Source of the DNA: Paragorgia papillata
Taxonomy: Eukaryota > Cnidaria > Anthozoa > Scleralcyonacea > Coralliidae
Reading direction: 5' to 3'
Length of the DNA: 64,000 nt
Assembly (NCBI GenBank): GCA_035771165.1
Contig: JAWNZC010000106.1
Coordinates: 1 to 64,000, forward strand
Under the pieces are notes generated by a model. It did not search any database and was not told where the DNA came from. It saw only the letters and a list, made by a program, of their open reading frames with translations. Of this stretch, positions 22,382-33,298 are shown in pieces (within the stretch, counting starts at the first letter, position 1; each line of letters begins with the position of its first letter). A program made the position numbers and the translations under genes.

Positions 22382-24150
22382 AAGTATGAAGTATAGTTTT
22401 ACCTTAAAGTCTTCGCTACCAGAGGTTTCACCCTAAACGGGATCATCAGGCGACTAAAAAATATCGGTTAGTGGGCTGCTTAAATGCGTTAGTTGGGGCG
22501 TGGGTGTGGGCGTCGAAACGACCGGCGCATTCGTTTGGAGCGTGGGTGTGGGCGTCGAAACGTTGCGCGCATTCCTTTGATTATTTAGGTTGTTGATCCG
22601 AAATCTGTTTTTGTGCCGACAGGTCGAAACTATTTCTGATCTTTTTGTTTAGTAAGAGTTGTTTGTCTGCCTCGTCCAAACATAAATTGCATCTTTTTTA
22701 TCCTCCCGTGTAAGAAATTGAGAGTTTTAGTATAGACCAGGTTATGTTGAAACTTTGGGTTTTTTCTTTTAGATTCCAAATGTATTTCGAAAGTTCCGTC
22801 TCATTTGCATACTTTTTATTCTGGAAAGATTTAGTATGGTTACGATATCGCTCTTTAAATGTACTTGCTGTCATGCCAATGTATTGCTTAGTGATGTTCG
22901 TGTTGCTTATGGAAATAGATGCCTTGTATACTATGTTGTTTGTCATGCATTGCCCACGTAGGGGGCAATTGTCCTTAATCCTGCAATTGCAACTGCTTGT
23001 AACTATGCTTCGTGGCTTGCTTTTCCTGATTGTGCGTGAATTATGTTTCGTGATAATAGACTTGACGTTGTTCATGCAACTATAGCTAATCTTGACTGTG
23101 TTTCTGTTAAAAAGTTTGTGAAGCTTGTGTCCTGGTGGAAAGTGCTTGTCATCAATAAGGCTAAGAAAGTTGCGTCCTATGTTTGTTTTGACATTTTTGT
23201 TAAATGGAGGGTTAAACAAGATGATATTGCGGTGTCTATTTCTGCGTGTTTGCTGTGGTGCTTCTTGTGTGTAGTTTAGCTCATGGTTGAAATTGCTGCG
23301 CCTTAATGCATTTTGGTAAATTGGTGCGGTTTCATGGAATGTCCGCTCGTCAGACGAGAGGAGGGAAATGCGCTTGTTGATTGATGTAGGTAGCCGTCTT
23401 AAAATGCTTGGTGGGTGGTTTGATTGCTTGTTTATGTATAATGGATCGTCATTGGGCTTTCGAAAAGGTTTGTATTTTCCATTGCTTAGGTCGAAAGTAA
23501 CGTCTAAAAAGTTTACTGAAATTAAATTTGCTTCTGCCGTGATTTTTAAGCCAAACTGTTCGAAACTTTTGTGAAGATCTTTTCTTGTTTTGTCTGCCAA
23601 TCGTACGGTCTTATTTTTTAGTACTGCCAATCCGTCGTCTCTATATAGGCCAATATTTTGGTTGCCAAACTTTTTCCCTAGGTCGTTTAGAATGAAAAGG
23701 GCTACTAGTTCGCATACTTCAGCGCCGTCATAGTTACCCATGGTAACATCAAATAAACTGTTGCTGTCTTTTTTTATCCACGGTTTTTCGTTGTTGAAAA
23801 GGAGCGATTTTCTAGCGTGTTTTACTATTGAAATGTCACTTTCGGTAATGATAGCCAAATTTCTGGCCCAAGATAATGCTTGGTCCAGAAGGTCTTCAGA
23901 AATTGAAGGGTAGAAATTAACAATGTCAAACGAAATGAAGGTATGTCTGCTTTTCTCTTCAATGTTGCCAAACCATTCGATTACTTCTTGTGTGTTTCTC
24001 CATTGATTTACGTTCAAAATGTTCCTTAACTTAGAGTTGATTTTATCAAGAATTACTTTGCTGAGCTTTCCGGACTCACTTTTAGCAGGATTAATTAATC
24101 GGCATGTTGGGTTGTTTTCGAAATTATCCTTATGGTCTTTGAGTGAAATA
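22380..24150 (-). pseudogene. Penelope-like element, RT and GIY-YIG endonuclease, 5' truncated
   Basis: A minus-strand frame of 439 codons (24,017 to 22,698) reads through to 24,150 upstream as [11 protein letters not shown] and CRLINPAKSESGK. RT blocks include SFDIVNFYPSI, GNYDGAEVCEL and GLYRDDGLAV, whose two aspartates lie at 23,634-23,639. A CNC-x6-CPLRGQC zinc-binding stretch is followed by a GIY-YIG nuclease with VYKASISI and KQYIGMTASTFKERYRNH (about 22,860-22,940). That order, RT then GIY-YIG, is the hallmark of endonuclease-bearing Penelope-like elements. The N-terminal part is missing. The 3' flank, ending with CTCTGGTAGCGAAGACTTTA read on the minus strand, is repeated in inverse by the neighbouring copy. 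The long open frame suggests a fairly recent insertion. Confidence 0.85.
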
Positions 24151-25028
24151 AATGTTTCGCGATATCATCTGGGTTAACCCTCCATTTAACAAAAATGTCA
24201 AAACAAACGTAGGACGCAACTTTCGTAGCCTTATTGACAAGCACTTTCCACCAGGACACAAGCTTCACAAACTTTTTAACAGAAACACAGTCAAGATTAG
24301 CTATAGTTGCATGAACAACGTCAAGTCTATTATCACGAAACATAATTCACGCACAATCAGGAAAAGCAAGCCACGAAGCATAGTTACAAGCAGTTGCAAC
24401 AATTGCAGGATTAAGGACAATTGCCCCCTACGTGGCAATGCATGACAAACAACATAGTATACAAGGCATCTATTTCCATAAGCAACACGAACATCACTAA
24501 GCAATACATTGGCATGACAGCAAGTACATTTAAAGAGCGATATCGTAACCATACTAAATCTTTCCAGAATAAAAAGTATGCAAATGAGACGGAACTTTCG
24601 AAATACAAATGGAATCTAAAAGAAAAAAAACAAAGTTTCAACATAACCTGGTCTATACTAAAACACTCAATTTCTTTCACGGGAGGATAAAAAAGATGCA
24701 ATTTATGTTTGGACGAAAAACTTTTCATCATGAAGGCAGACAAACAACTCTTACTAAACAAAAGATCAGAAATAGTTTCGACCTGTCGGCACAAAAACAG
24801 ATTTCGGATCAACAACCTAAATAATCAAAGGAATGCGCGCAACGTTTCGACGCCCACACCCAGGCTCCAAACGAATGCGCCGGACGTTTCGACGCCCACA
24901 CCCACGCCCCAACTAACGCATTTAAGCAGCCCACTAACCGATATTTTTCAGTCACCTGATGATCTCGTTTAGGGTGAAACCTCTGGTAGCGAAGACTTTA
25001 AGGTAAAACTATACTTCATACTTTGTAT
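24151..25028 (+). pseudogene. Second Penelope-like copy, inverted and more strongly truncated
   Basis: The plus strand repeats the C-terminal third of the left copy in opposite orientation. It begins [11 protein letters not shown] at about 24,175, then [26 protein letters not shown] and the cysteine stretch. The GIY-YIG region (KQYIGMTASTFKERYRNH) is at 24,500-24,555 and the same 3' flank runs to about 25,028. A short change after CPLRG near 24,433 breaks the frame. The joint between the inverted copies is near 24,150. The RT domain is absent. Both copies are very similar, so they likely arose together or from the same source. Confidence 0.8.
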
Positions 25029-25086
25029 TTTGCTCTATCTATATATGGTATTGAGCACTCTCTAACATTTCGTGAACCAAAACTCA

Positions 25087-25087
<1 letters not shown>

Positions 25088-25120
<33 letters not shown>
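25088..25120. repeat. (TA)n microsatellite
   Basis: Alternating TA run just beyond the Penelope pair. Confidence 0.9.
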
Positions 25121-25550
25121 TCCGTTCTAAGTTAGATTTATAGTACTCGTAGGCTACATTAATCACTGCACATGATCATTTACTTTTAGTTGTCATCTTT
25201 TTCCTTTATGTAGTAATTGTATAAAAGTAATTATAATTTATAACTGTAGTAAGTGTGCAAATTTAATAAAATCTAAAACAATTTATACATTATATAGTTG
25301 TGTGTACAAGAAATGATGCAAACACGAAAGGGAGGGGCTTTTAATAGATTCACAAAAACGTTTACAAATATACTGCCATTTGCCATACAGCCACTGCATT
25401 TTCTGTTCCTTACATCATAGAAATAGACCAAGCATAGTCGTGTACGTATAGTGTTCGAAAGAGGAATTTGAGGTAAAATTTGTCAAACCTTTATGCTAAT
25501 TAAAATTTAAATTATTTGCTAATACATTCAATTTGTTAATAATTATGTTA
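25121..25550. other. AT-rich sequence, no gene seen
   Basis: No open frame or repeat was recognised. Confidence 0.5.
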
Positions 25551-25554
25551 TTAA

Positions 25555-25684
25555 CCCATTCCTGCCGAGCACAGTCTTTATTGTTTTGGCTAATACCAGA
25601 TTATTATATTCTGGTTAATGCTGATGATTTTATTGAGAAGATTGAGAAGAGGGGCAGGTTGAAGCGAGCTTCAGCAGGAATGAG
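25555..25684. mobile_element. piggyBac-like MITE, 130 bp
   Basis: Flanked on both sides by TTAA (25,551-25,554 and 25,685-25,688). The ends CCCATTCCTGC and its near inverse begin with the CC expected of piggyBac termini. The inside carries AATAATCTGGTATTAGCC on the minus strand, which is also found (ATCATCTGGTATTAGCC) near 56,952 in another member of the family. Confidence 0.65.
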
Positions 25685-25904
25685 TTAATACTGAAACACA
25701 ATTTTTATTATGATCTGATACTACTTTATAGCTATAGACTAACTTAGCTTTATGATTTGTCTTTCTAAATAGGCATGTGTGTTCGACCAGCAACATCTCT
25801 TATGACTGACACAATATCACCCCAAACATTAAAACTAAGACCTTCACTCGAAACGTTAGATTCCTACGTTCTCTGTTTCGGCAGTATATCTAACCTAAGT
25901 TACT

Positions 25905-26140
25905 ATAAGACGAACACAGAGCTTTAATGCATGCAGCTCTAAAGATACATGTAAGAACCAAGGCCAATCTCGACGAAAAACCCTCAAAGCACAGGAGGGA
26001 TCAACTACAACTCTACTCACATGAGTCCCAAGCTCGACAAAGGAGTCATTCCCAAGCAGTCACCCATCCAAATACTAACCCCGTCTAACCAGGCTTAACT
26101 TTTGGTGCGAGGCAGCGCTGATATTAAACGGGGTGGTGAA
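25905..26140 (-). mobile_element. 5S rRNA-derived SINE (SINE3-type)
   Basis: The minus strand at about 26,140-26,035 follows 5S rRNA. There is an ACCACCCCG block, then AAGTTAAGC (box A), then GGTTAGTATTTGGATGGGTG (box C; 5S has GGTTAGTACTTGGATGGG) and CTTGGGAA. These are the internal RNA polymerase III promoter boxes. After the 5S-like head it continues into unrelated sequence, including CTTTGAGGGTTTTTC near 25,985, rather than into a 5S terminator. That fits a SINE body rather than a 5S gene. The 3' limit is approximate. Confidence 0.6.
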
Positions 26141-26149
26141 ACTACAATT

Positions 26150-27677
26150 AAGTTCATGCCCAATTGTCCATTACCAAAACTTCTTACCTGCAATAATCTT
26201 ATGAGTGAAGTTAAGAAGATTTATATTGGTAAAGTTTACTCAATTGAGGAGCAGTTTTCTGCTTACATTGTAAATGAAAATGTAAATGTATTTACAACCA
26301 TGGTTGCCTTAGAGACCTCAGGGAATATTTTCCAAGACTTGCAAAGTTGTATCTCAACATGCAGAAAACTAGAAAAGGTGCTGTTAAATGTTTTGGAGCG
26401 ACAGAGGGAACTTTCCTTGTAGCATTGTGCTCACTGTGCACAAGTTTGCAAAAAGGTGAACAAAGAGATAGAACAATATGACTTTTGCTGAGTTTGAATC
26501 ATCTCGATTCGCTATGTGCCAACAATGTAGCCGCTACTGGCAGTTTTACTAAAAAGGTAGTTTGCTATAGAAATAAAAATTGAATATATCAAATTAAACT
26601 GGTGTCTGTCAAATACCAACTTCCCAAGTTGGTATTTGTTTGAATACCAACTGGATATCTTGGGTGACCCTGGTCAGTAACTGGGTTTACTGTCCAGTTT
26701 ATATGCTTAGGTAACACACTAGTGTGTTTTAATACTATATCCAAAACTCATTAATAATTCATGAAGAAAACACAAAGGAAATCAGTACCGTGTCGGTGGT
26801 TTGGATATCGGAGGAAGAAATTACATAAATTAAGCAAACTTTCATCTTGATTTTCTCTTAAAATACTGATTTGTTTTAGATGCTATATCAAATACTTGGA
26901 GGAGTGTTTCATCAGGATATCCAAACACCTCGAAGTTTGTTCAAAAACCTCGGCGTCGCCTCGGTTTTCAACAAACGTCTCGGTGTTTGGATATCCTGAT
27001 GAAACACGCCTACTTGTGTTTGATATATTACGTAAAAATTATAAAAAAAAAAGCTCATTTCACATAATTAAGTTGGAAAGTTGTGGAGTTGGTATTTTAC
27101 AGACACTGCAAATTAAACTACATAAGGTCCTACAATACATTTCCATTATTCACCGAGATAAAATCTGTTTAATAAAAATATATTGCTTGTTGAATCATGC
27201 ACATATACCTGACATTATTTCACAATATCCTCCCGTTCTCTGGTGAAGGTTTTGTTGCCTTCCTCGTATTTGAAATGCCCCTGTACACATTGCTGGGAGA
27301 TGCAAACTTTTTCCTTCGCCATTTTTATTTATTTAGCATAAAGCTGGAAGCATGCTCTGAAGAATTGCCTGATAAATCTACAACTTCGATCCCAGTTATA
27401 CCTACGTGGAATAGCTGGGAATATTATTTTACAGTCTTAAGAAGAACAGAAGGTACAGTACAGTTATTTAGAGTATGTTACTTGTTCTGCTAGCAAATGA
27501 ACCATTCCAAGGTGACAAAAAATAATTTGCTTCATTCTATTGCATCTCCATGGTGAACCATCTGTTTGACTCAGAAATAACTCCTCTAAACTGCTTGCAG
27601 GCTGTTGAATCTGTTATATGTGGTATCAGATTAATCAATTGGTCTGAAAGGACACTCCCAACCTGAATGAATATGTA
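26150..27677. other. Intergenic sequence with hairpin elements, no gene seen
   Basis: Open frames at 26,102-26,422 and 26,896-27,493 show no known motif, and the second overlaps the hairpin at 26,884. A short perfect palindrome (CAAATACCAACTT and its inverse) lies at about 26,609-26,639. Confidence 0.4.
26884..27027. repeat. Long imperfect hairpin (fold-back), ~144 bp
   Basis: The left arm TATATCAAATAC...GTGTTTCATCAGGATATCC pairs with GGATATCCTGATGAAACAC...GTGTTTGATATA on the right. The inner part contains CTCGG repeats. It is likely a fold-back MITE. Confidence 0.75.
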
Positions 27678-28549
27678 AGTAGATAACCCCCCCCCATATA
27701 GCATTCAAAGGGATGCCACCTCATTAAATATTCAGTGTGACGCTCGGCGGTGCGACGCCCTGTGTGACGCCCAGTGTGATGCTCGGTGACGCCCGGAAGT
27801 TATGTGGTTGGTGATATAAGCCCAGTGTTGTTGTGTCAGGATTTCATTCGTTTGGAATTGATATGATATTGATAGACACACTTTATATTTTTTATCTGAA
27901 TCCTTGTCTGGAGGAATAGAGAAAGTTTTGAACAGTCTAAATGTCTGAATCGGCTGAGATAACTTAGCTCGAATATTACTTGAATAATCTATGAATATTA
28001 TATTAGAACCTGAACAGAGTAAGTCATCCTAGAATGCTTGTTAACTAAACCCTCGCTTATAAGCGAGGAAATCGTAGAAAGATAGAATAAAGAATCACTT
28101 CGAAAAGCCGTTCGAACGAGTTTAAGTGTCGAAATATAAACTAAAGGCAAAGCGATTTCTTACTTTGAAAGTGAAAGCGTTGCTACGCTTTCTGTTACTA
28201 AGTGTGATATTTGCATATTTATCCTCAGTGCACGTGCAGGAGACAAAAGAGAAACTCATTGGGGGTCATTAAGTGGATTAAGCGCTTGGGCAAGTCTGGG
28301 CGAGAAAGTCATTTGCAGTGTTACCATAGCGAAATCGCGTCGCGGCCTTCAATCGTCTCAGGCTCCTTTGAGACATCCTAACCCTAACTTCCCCCCCCAA
28401 CCCTAGCTGTTACTCAACCCCCCGTGTAATACGTCATAACCGATAGCTCTCCGACTAATTCCCGAAGATCGCCATTATCAAAAGATGCTATATATATATA
28501 TATCAAACACAGACAAGCGTAAATGTAATACAGAATTTAAAATATTTTA
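27678..28549 (+). repeat. Left terminal inverted repeat of the large element
   Basis: It matches the reverse complement of 43,407-44,206 at roughly 93-95 percent by eye. The left arm has about 80 extra bases near 28,125-28,225. Near the tip it carries GTGTGACGCCCAG / GTGTGACGCTCGG tandem units of 12-13 bp (27,737-27,795). The inner boundary is at the AAAATATTTTA block, 28,538-28,549. Confidence 0.9.
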
Positions 28550-28806
28550 TTGAGAAATATATCTTTCACGGCGTCACAAATCAGCCAAATTCCTCCCATC
28601 GGCCTTGAATGCGCGCCGACTTTTAGGGTACTTGGTGTCAGCGGCTTATCGCAAAAAATGTCGCCAAAGAAGTCGCTCGTAAATGCTCTACCTTTAGCAT
28701 GGAAGTATAAGTTATTTATGAAACTTTTGTAGCTGGAAATGCAATTTATAAATAAAATATTAAACGTTTTTTCCCTCTGAGCTGCAATTGAGCGTTTTCT
28801 CATCAA
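28537..28806 (-). CDS. Unrecognised small ORF ending inside the left TIR
   Basis: A minus-strand frame of 89 codons whose first ATG is at 28,803. Its last five codons (LNKIF) lie at the TIR boundary. The right-hand zinc-finger gene at 43,416 ends in the same LNKIF from the other TIR, so two different genes share one C-terminal end. No family was recognised. A CpG-rich promoter-like block lies upstream on the same strand at 37,400-37,430, beyond the MULE, so it may be the last exon of a split gene. It could also be fortuitous. Confidence 0.3.
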   Translation of the reverse strand: MMRKRSIAAQREKTFNILFINCISSYKSFINNLYFHAKGRAFTSDFFGDIFCDKPLTPSTLKVGAHSRPMGGIWLICDAVKDIFLNKIF

Positions 28807-29157
28807 ATTTCCCTTTGATATTGCACATTTTATGATGCGAGTATTACGTCAGTATTCGATTTTAACGGGCGAACTAAAGACGGACGACAACATTAGTTGT
28901 CGATATTTTTAGCGAAATACTGTCGCATTTATCTCCCTTTTGTCGATTGCGAATATAGGAGCTGTGCCAAGAGAAATAGCCAATGTTGTGTTTTTTTTAC
29001 AGTTTTCTCGCCAATGAACGTGCAAAAGATGAAGGCTTTAGGGCAAACACAAATTTTGTCTAAGCCAAAATGAGCGCAAAGTTTTAAACTACTGAATTAT
29101 TCATGTAGAATGAAACGTTGTCAAGGTAAACGTCGCTTTTAAATACGTATTTTTGTT

Positions 29158-29166
29158 GTACATGTT
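29158..29166. repeat. 9-bp target-site duplication (left), GTACATGTT
   Basis: Identical to 37,383-37,391. Nine bases is the characteristic duplication of Mutator-like transposases. Confidence 0.95.
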
Positions 29167-29247
29167 ACTTGCGGCTAAGTACAGGAAAGCTCCGGTTTGT
29201 GATTGGTTCTCAAAACAATAGCATCATACCGGATATAAATTTGATTT
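29167..29247 (+). repeat. MULE left terminal inverted repeat
   Basis: Pairs with 37,294-37,382. The first 61 bases are almost identical. The left copy then lacks a short ATATACGT-like segment found in the right copy. Confidence 0.9.
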
Positions 29248-30254
29248 AATGCCCTATAAGAGTATTTACTTCATGTGCAGTGATCTTGTCGCACACTAAG
29301 GTTTAACAACTCATTGTCTCTTGTCTTCGTTCTTGTCAATTAATATTGATATTGCACTGGCCGATTCGTATAACAATGAGCGATCCCGCCTGCAATCACT
29401 ATATAAAAAAAAACCAACTCTAAACTCTCTATATATTTAAACTGTACTGGCTCTCTATATATTTTTATTTCATATAAATAAATAAATAAATAAATAAGAA
29501 AGACCCGTCGAGAACACCGAGTTGGAATTACCTTTTCCTTTTTCCTTTGCAGCAGTAGCACCCGACTCATACGTAATCTTGGGTGAAATCTTGACAAAAT
29601 ATTTGATCAAACGGCACTGATCAAACCAAATTCTCATTTCCCAATCGGTCCCAGTAACCAAGAAAAATGCGCGAAATTTGAATTTACTTTCCCGCGAAAT
29701 TTGCATTTACTGCGTTCTCTTTGGCGTTTATGCATAGTTTATGCTACTCTTCTGTTATTATTCTTCTGTGAATGAGTTGTACTTTACCGCTTAACATCAG
29801 CAAAAGAACATCAGCAAAAGAAATCTCAAATGGTAAATATGAATACAATTGCATTATGATCTTTATTTACTATTATACCGATATACATAATATATACAAA
29901 CATAGATACAAAGTATATTACTTACATACTACACACTGCCCACATTACATACCTTATTCTCTCTATTATCCCCCCTGAGGCTTATTAATTTTACGCCATC
30001 AAGAGGGAGCTCAAGGGAGCTCATTACAGGGAGAGAGCTTATATAATTTAATATCAAGTCAAGGTGAGAATCAAAGAAACTGAAATCTACTAGCAACTGT
30101 AACCAAGTTCTAATAAAATGGAGTTATTGTAATAAAAAAATATGTGCATTTCGTTGGGGGTTATTAGAGAAGCCAGGAGCGCAGGAGACTTATTTATTAT
30201 TTATATTTTTATTTATATTATAATATCAAATATTTAATTTAATATTTTATAGTA

Positions 30255-30348
30255 AGAGATTATTAATAGAGTGAAGGTTTGTATGGAGAAATATCAGACC
30301 TTGGACTGATATTTCTCCATACAAACCTCCACTCTATTAATAATCTCT
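30255..30348. repeat. Near-perfect 43-bp inverted repeat with 8-base loop
   Basis: The left arm (30,255-30,297, starting AGAGATTATTAATAGAGTG) pairs with 30,306-30,348 with one mismatch around the loop ACCTTGGA. It could be a fold-back MITE or a palindrome made during repair. Confidence 0.9.
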
Positions 30349-30486
30349 ATATTAGTATAACATCAGGGGTAGCAGTCTGGATTTGGAAGAAGACCATGGT
30401 CCAGAACTGTGGTGCAACCAATATGATTTTAAACCATCGCTGCATACATTACATATCACAACCTTCTGAATACTAATTCTTACCAT

Positions 30487-30800
30487 CTCAGTTATATTAA
30501 CTCAGTGGTTAGAGTGTTGGATTGGCATTCAGAAGGTTTGGGTTTGAGTGCTGTCTGGTGCTCAGAGTTCTTCTGAGTACAGTATTAACAACCAAATGCA
30601 GGTTGTGCTGCAAAAACAACAAATTACTAACACTGACCTATAACTTTTCAACCCAACTGAACCCCTCCCCCTGTTCAAGACCTCCTCAGCTAAGAATATG
30701 TAGATCATTGTATGTACATGTATATCATACACACCAACATTCTACCCAGACTCTTTACTTGACACTCCCTAGGCTGAGTGTTTAAAGACCTGGTACAAGG
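30487..30800 (+). mobile_element. Possible tRNA-derived SINE
   Basis: TAACTCAGTGGTTAGAG at 30,498-30,514 is like a tRNA box A. GGGTTTGAGTGC at 30,540-30,551 is like box B, at a distance fitting a tRNA. A complete cloverleaf cannot be drawn and no tRNA function is claimed. The 3' limit is uncertain. Confidence 0.4.
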
Positions 30801-30912
30801 TTGCTTACAAGGCACTTGTATAGCCTCTTGATATGTTTTTATAATGGGGCTAAGCCCTCCTAATATTTCTGGAAAGATATTAACTAAGGGTCAGAATTCA
30901 CTTTTCAGCTAT

Positions 30913-31006
30913 TAGGCTCGATTTCCAGCCTTAATATTCGGGCCGCGAGATACCTGCCTGGGCGGGTATTCCGTGGCCCGAATATTAAGGCTGGAAATCT
31001 AGCCTA
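30913..31006. repeat. Fold-back hairpin, ~94 bp, GC-rich loop
   Basis: TAGGCTCGATTTCCAGCC and TTAATATTCGGGCC on the left pair with GGCCCGAATATTAAGGCTGG and AAATCTAGCCTA on the right. The central GATACCTGCC / GGCGGGTATT also pair. Confidence 0.85.
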
Positions 31007-31367
31007 CCCTACTCCACCCACCCTGGCCATAATATGAAACATTAAAATGAATTGTTTTATATTGAAATTTCACTTAAAAAATGTAAATCACTAAAATGAA
31101 ATAGAATCCTGCTGAAACAACATTGAAATCATTGTTCAGCCCTCTAATTATATGGAATTTCTATGGCACTGCCTGCATGAATATGAATTTCTGCTGTGTG
31201 GCGGTCATACAGTAGTAGTATCCAGTCTAATATGTAAAAAATAAATTAATATCTTAACAGTGCTGTACATGAAAAATCTGTTGCATATAATGCATATCAG
31301 ATTTAATTTAATCTTCATAGTTGGCTGTGTTATAAGAATCTAAAGACAATGAATCTACTTTTTTAAG

Positions 31368-33148
31368 GCATATGCTACTAGGAAGCTCAAAACTACCATA
31401 AGATCATTCTCTCGTGGGGAAGCATTCAAGTTTCACATTCCACAAATCAGGTCTGTTCCTGCTGCTGAGGTCAGCATTGTACATAACAGTAATTTGTTGA
31501 TAACATCACCATTTAAGCAGATGGGTATGCCATCTCGAGACACTCTTTTAAAATGGAAGGACAGCCTGAAAAGAGAAAATAATGCTGGTCAGGAATGTGT
31601 CATTCAGGGCCCATTTGGAGCCTACTCCACAGAATCAATGGACAACTTGCTACGACTGCATAAAGCAAATGTCATTAAGAGGGAAGTTGCTGAGGAATTA
31701 GCATGGTTCAAGTCAAGCACTCCAAAACCTGGAATGGTGTCAGAGCATCCACCCCCTACTTTCAATTGCTAAGTTTAAGACATTAATACACTCAACGCGG
31801 TATGATCAGTATATTCCTGGTTTTGGAATGGATCCTGAAGAATTATCAAGAATCTGTTGCAATAGATGGCTCTCATGTGATCAAATTTTATGGGTTGTAG
31901 AAAAGCTTAACTCAATGCAGTCTTCTACAATGTGTTGCTATCTCAATTATGCAGGCAATGTGAAGAGATTCGTGACCAGAAGACTTCCAGTGGGTACACC
32001 AAAACCATCCAGCCTATTATTTATCTTAAATGTTGGTAAATCATCAAATGGTTCTGTATATATTGGAGATAATGTACAGCAGGGTAATCACTGGAGCATT
32101 TGCTATCTGGACAAAAACAAAAAAACAGTAACATATGCAGATTCACTTGCCTATAATGTACCTGCCAATTTAAGACAGAAAGTTTTGGAATTTCACAGAG
32201 AAATCTATGGAGAAGAAATGGGAGGATTCACCTACACCAAGTGTCATCATCATACAGCAAGCACTGGTGGAAAGTGTGGAGTCAAATGTGCACGCTCCTA
32301 TCCACTCCAGACATGTGGGTCCGTTTGTGGACTAGTTGCAGTCACATCAGCTGCACTTGCCTGTCTGGAAAACGTGACTTTTAAGAACTGAATAAAGATA
32401 GAGGAGTGCCCTCAGGAAACCTCACAGCTATCCAACTTTTTCTTCAAGACACCGACAAGGTATGCAAAATACCTTCGACTTGTACTTGCCACTTGGTTCG
32501 CTGAGAACACAATCAAACTCACCTACATATGTCCAAACCCTAAAGCTGAAGGTTGGTCAAATACCAGTTCAAATTTTCCACCTAAGGTTGTATCCTCTGT
32601 GTGTAGCAGTGCTTTCCCACCCAACAGCATCAAACCACAGCCAGTGGGTGAGAGTCTTAAAGTGCATGGGAATGCTGTGGCAGATTCTACAAAAAATCAT
32701 TCCAAAGATGCATGTACAGACAACACTCAAAAATCCAAAAGCAAGCCTCGGGAGGAAGATAACCACCAACAAGTGAAAGTTGAGCCTACATGGGAAAAGG
32801 ATAACCACCAAAAAGTGAAAGTCGAGGGTCCTCAAGCCACTCCGGAGGAAAAGGTCAACAGTTCCAAACCTGGACTATCGAAGATACACAAATGCCCACA
32901 TTGTCCACAGACTTGCAACAAGTTGTTTAATTTAAGAAGACACATTACAAGAAATCACAAAAACATGGATGTGAACAGTAGTGACAAAGAAAACATACCC
33001 ATGGAACCAAAATCAGCTCATGAAGGAAGGTGTTTATGTTTGGATTGTGAATATAAATGTCATAAGATCAAAGATCTCCGAGAACATTTGGAGAAATGCC
33101 ATGACACGAAGTTTCAGACTGAAAACATTGCATTTGAAACTAATGCAG
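31368..33148 (+). pseudogene. MULE gene, first recognised exon: Ulp1-like cysteine protease plus two C2H2-like fingers
   Basis: This exon opens after TTTTAAG at 31,367 and ends at a GT donor at 33,149. A one-base frameshift lies near 31,755 and a single in-frame TGA at 32,389-32,391; otherwise the frame runs to the donor. The protease part (31,828-32,391) shows the C48/Ulp1 layout. GNHWSI has the histidine at 32,089, YADSL the aspartate at 32,140, and Q-x5-C-G the glutamine at 32,308 and probable catalytic cysteine at 32,326. After the stop come a charged linker with repeated NHQ-VKVE units and two fingers: CPHCPQTCNKLFNLRRHITRNH at about 32,890-32,955, and CLDC-x16-H-x4-CH near 33,035-33,105. 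Ulp1 domains accompany some plant MULEs. Fusion in front of the DNA-binding part is the notable feature here. Confidence 0.75.
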
Positions 33149-33298
33149 GTACAGTAAGCATGTACATGTACATGTACTGAGTTATACAGTACTAATTAAC
33201 AGGTGTGGCAAACGGTTTTCTTCCATTGTGTAAATGAACATTGATTCAAATCATGATTTAAATTTAATTACTAAATTTGCTGCTTTGGTTGCATTTAG

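Larger units (their letters stand above)
29248..31367. other. MULE 5' region, no coding exon recognised
   Basis: AT-rich, with (AATA)n at 29,476-29,496, two fold-back hairpins and a tRNA-like SINE head (separate entries). A 5' exon with the start codon of the protease-transposase gene is expected here but was not found. Confidence 0.5.

Noticed and set aside
22744..23574. Plus-strand open frames with hydrophobic composition
   Set aside because: They are antisense to the Penelope-like RT/GIY-YIG frame, which explains the sequence.
24301..24815. Minus-strand frames of 83 and 134 codons
   Set aside because: Antisense shadows of the second Penelope-like copy.
22329..25120. TA runs as target duplication of the Penelope pair
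   Set aside because: Simple (TA)n tracts expand freely and cannot prove a duplication.
26035..26140. Functional 5S rRNA gene
   Set aside because: The middle and 3' part deviate strongly from 5S and there is no T-run terminator; a SINE or pseudogene fits better.
30498..30570. Possible functional tRNA gene
   Set aside because: Only box A and B resemblance; no acceptor stem or consistent anticodon stem can be drawn, so at most a SINE head.
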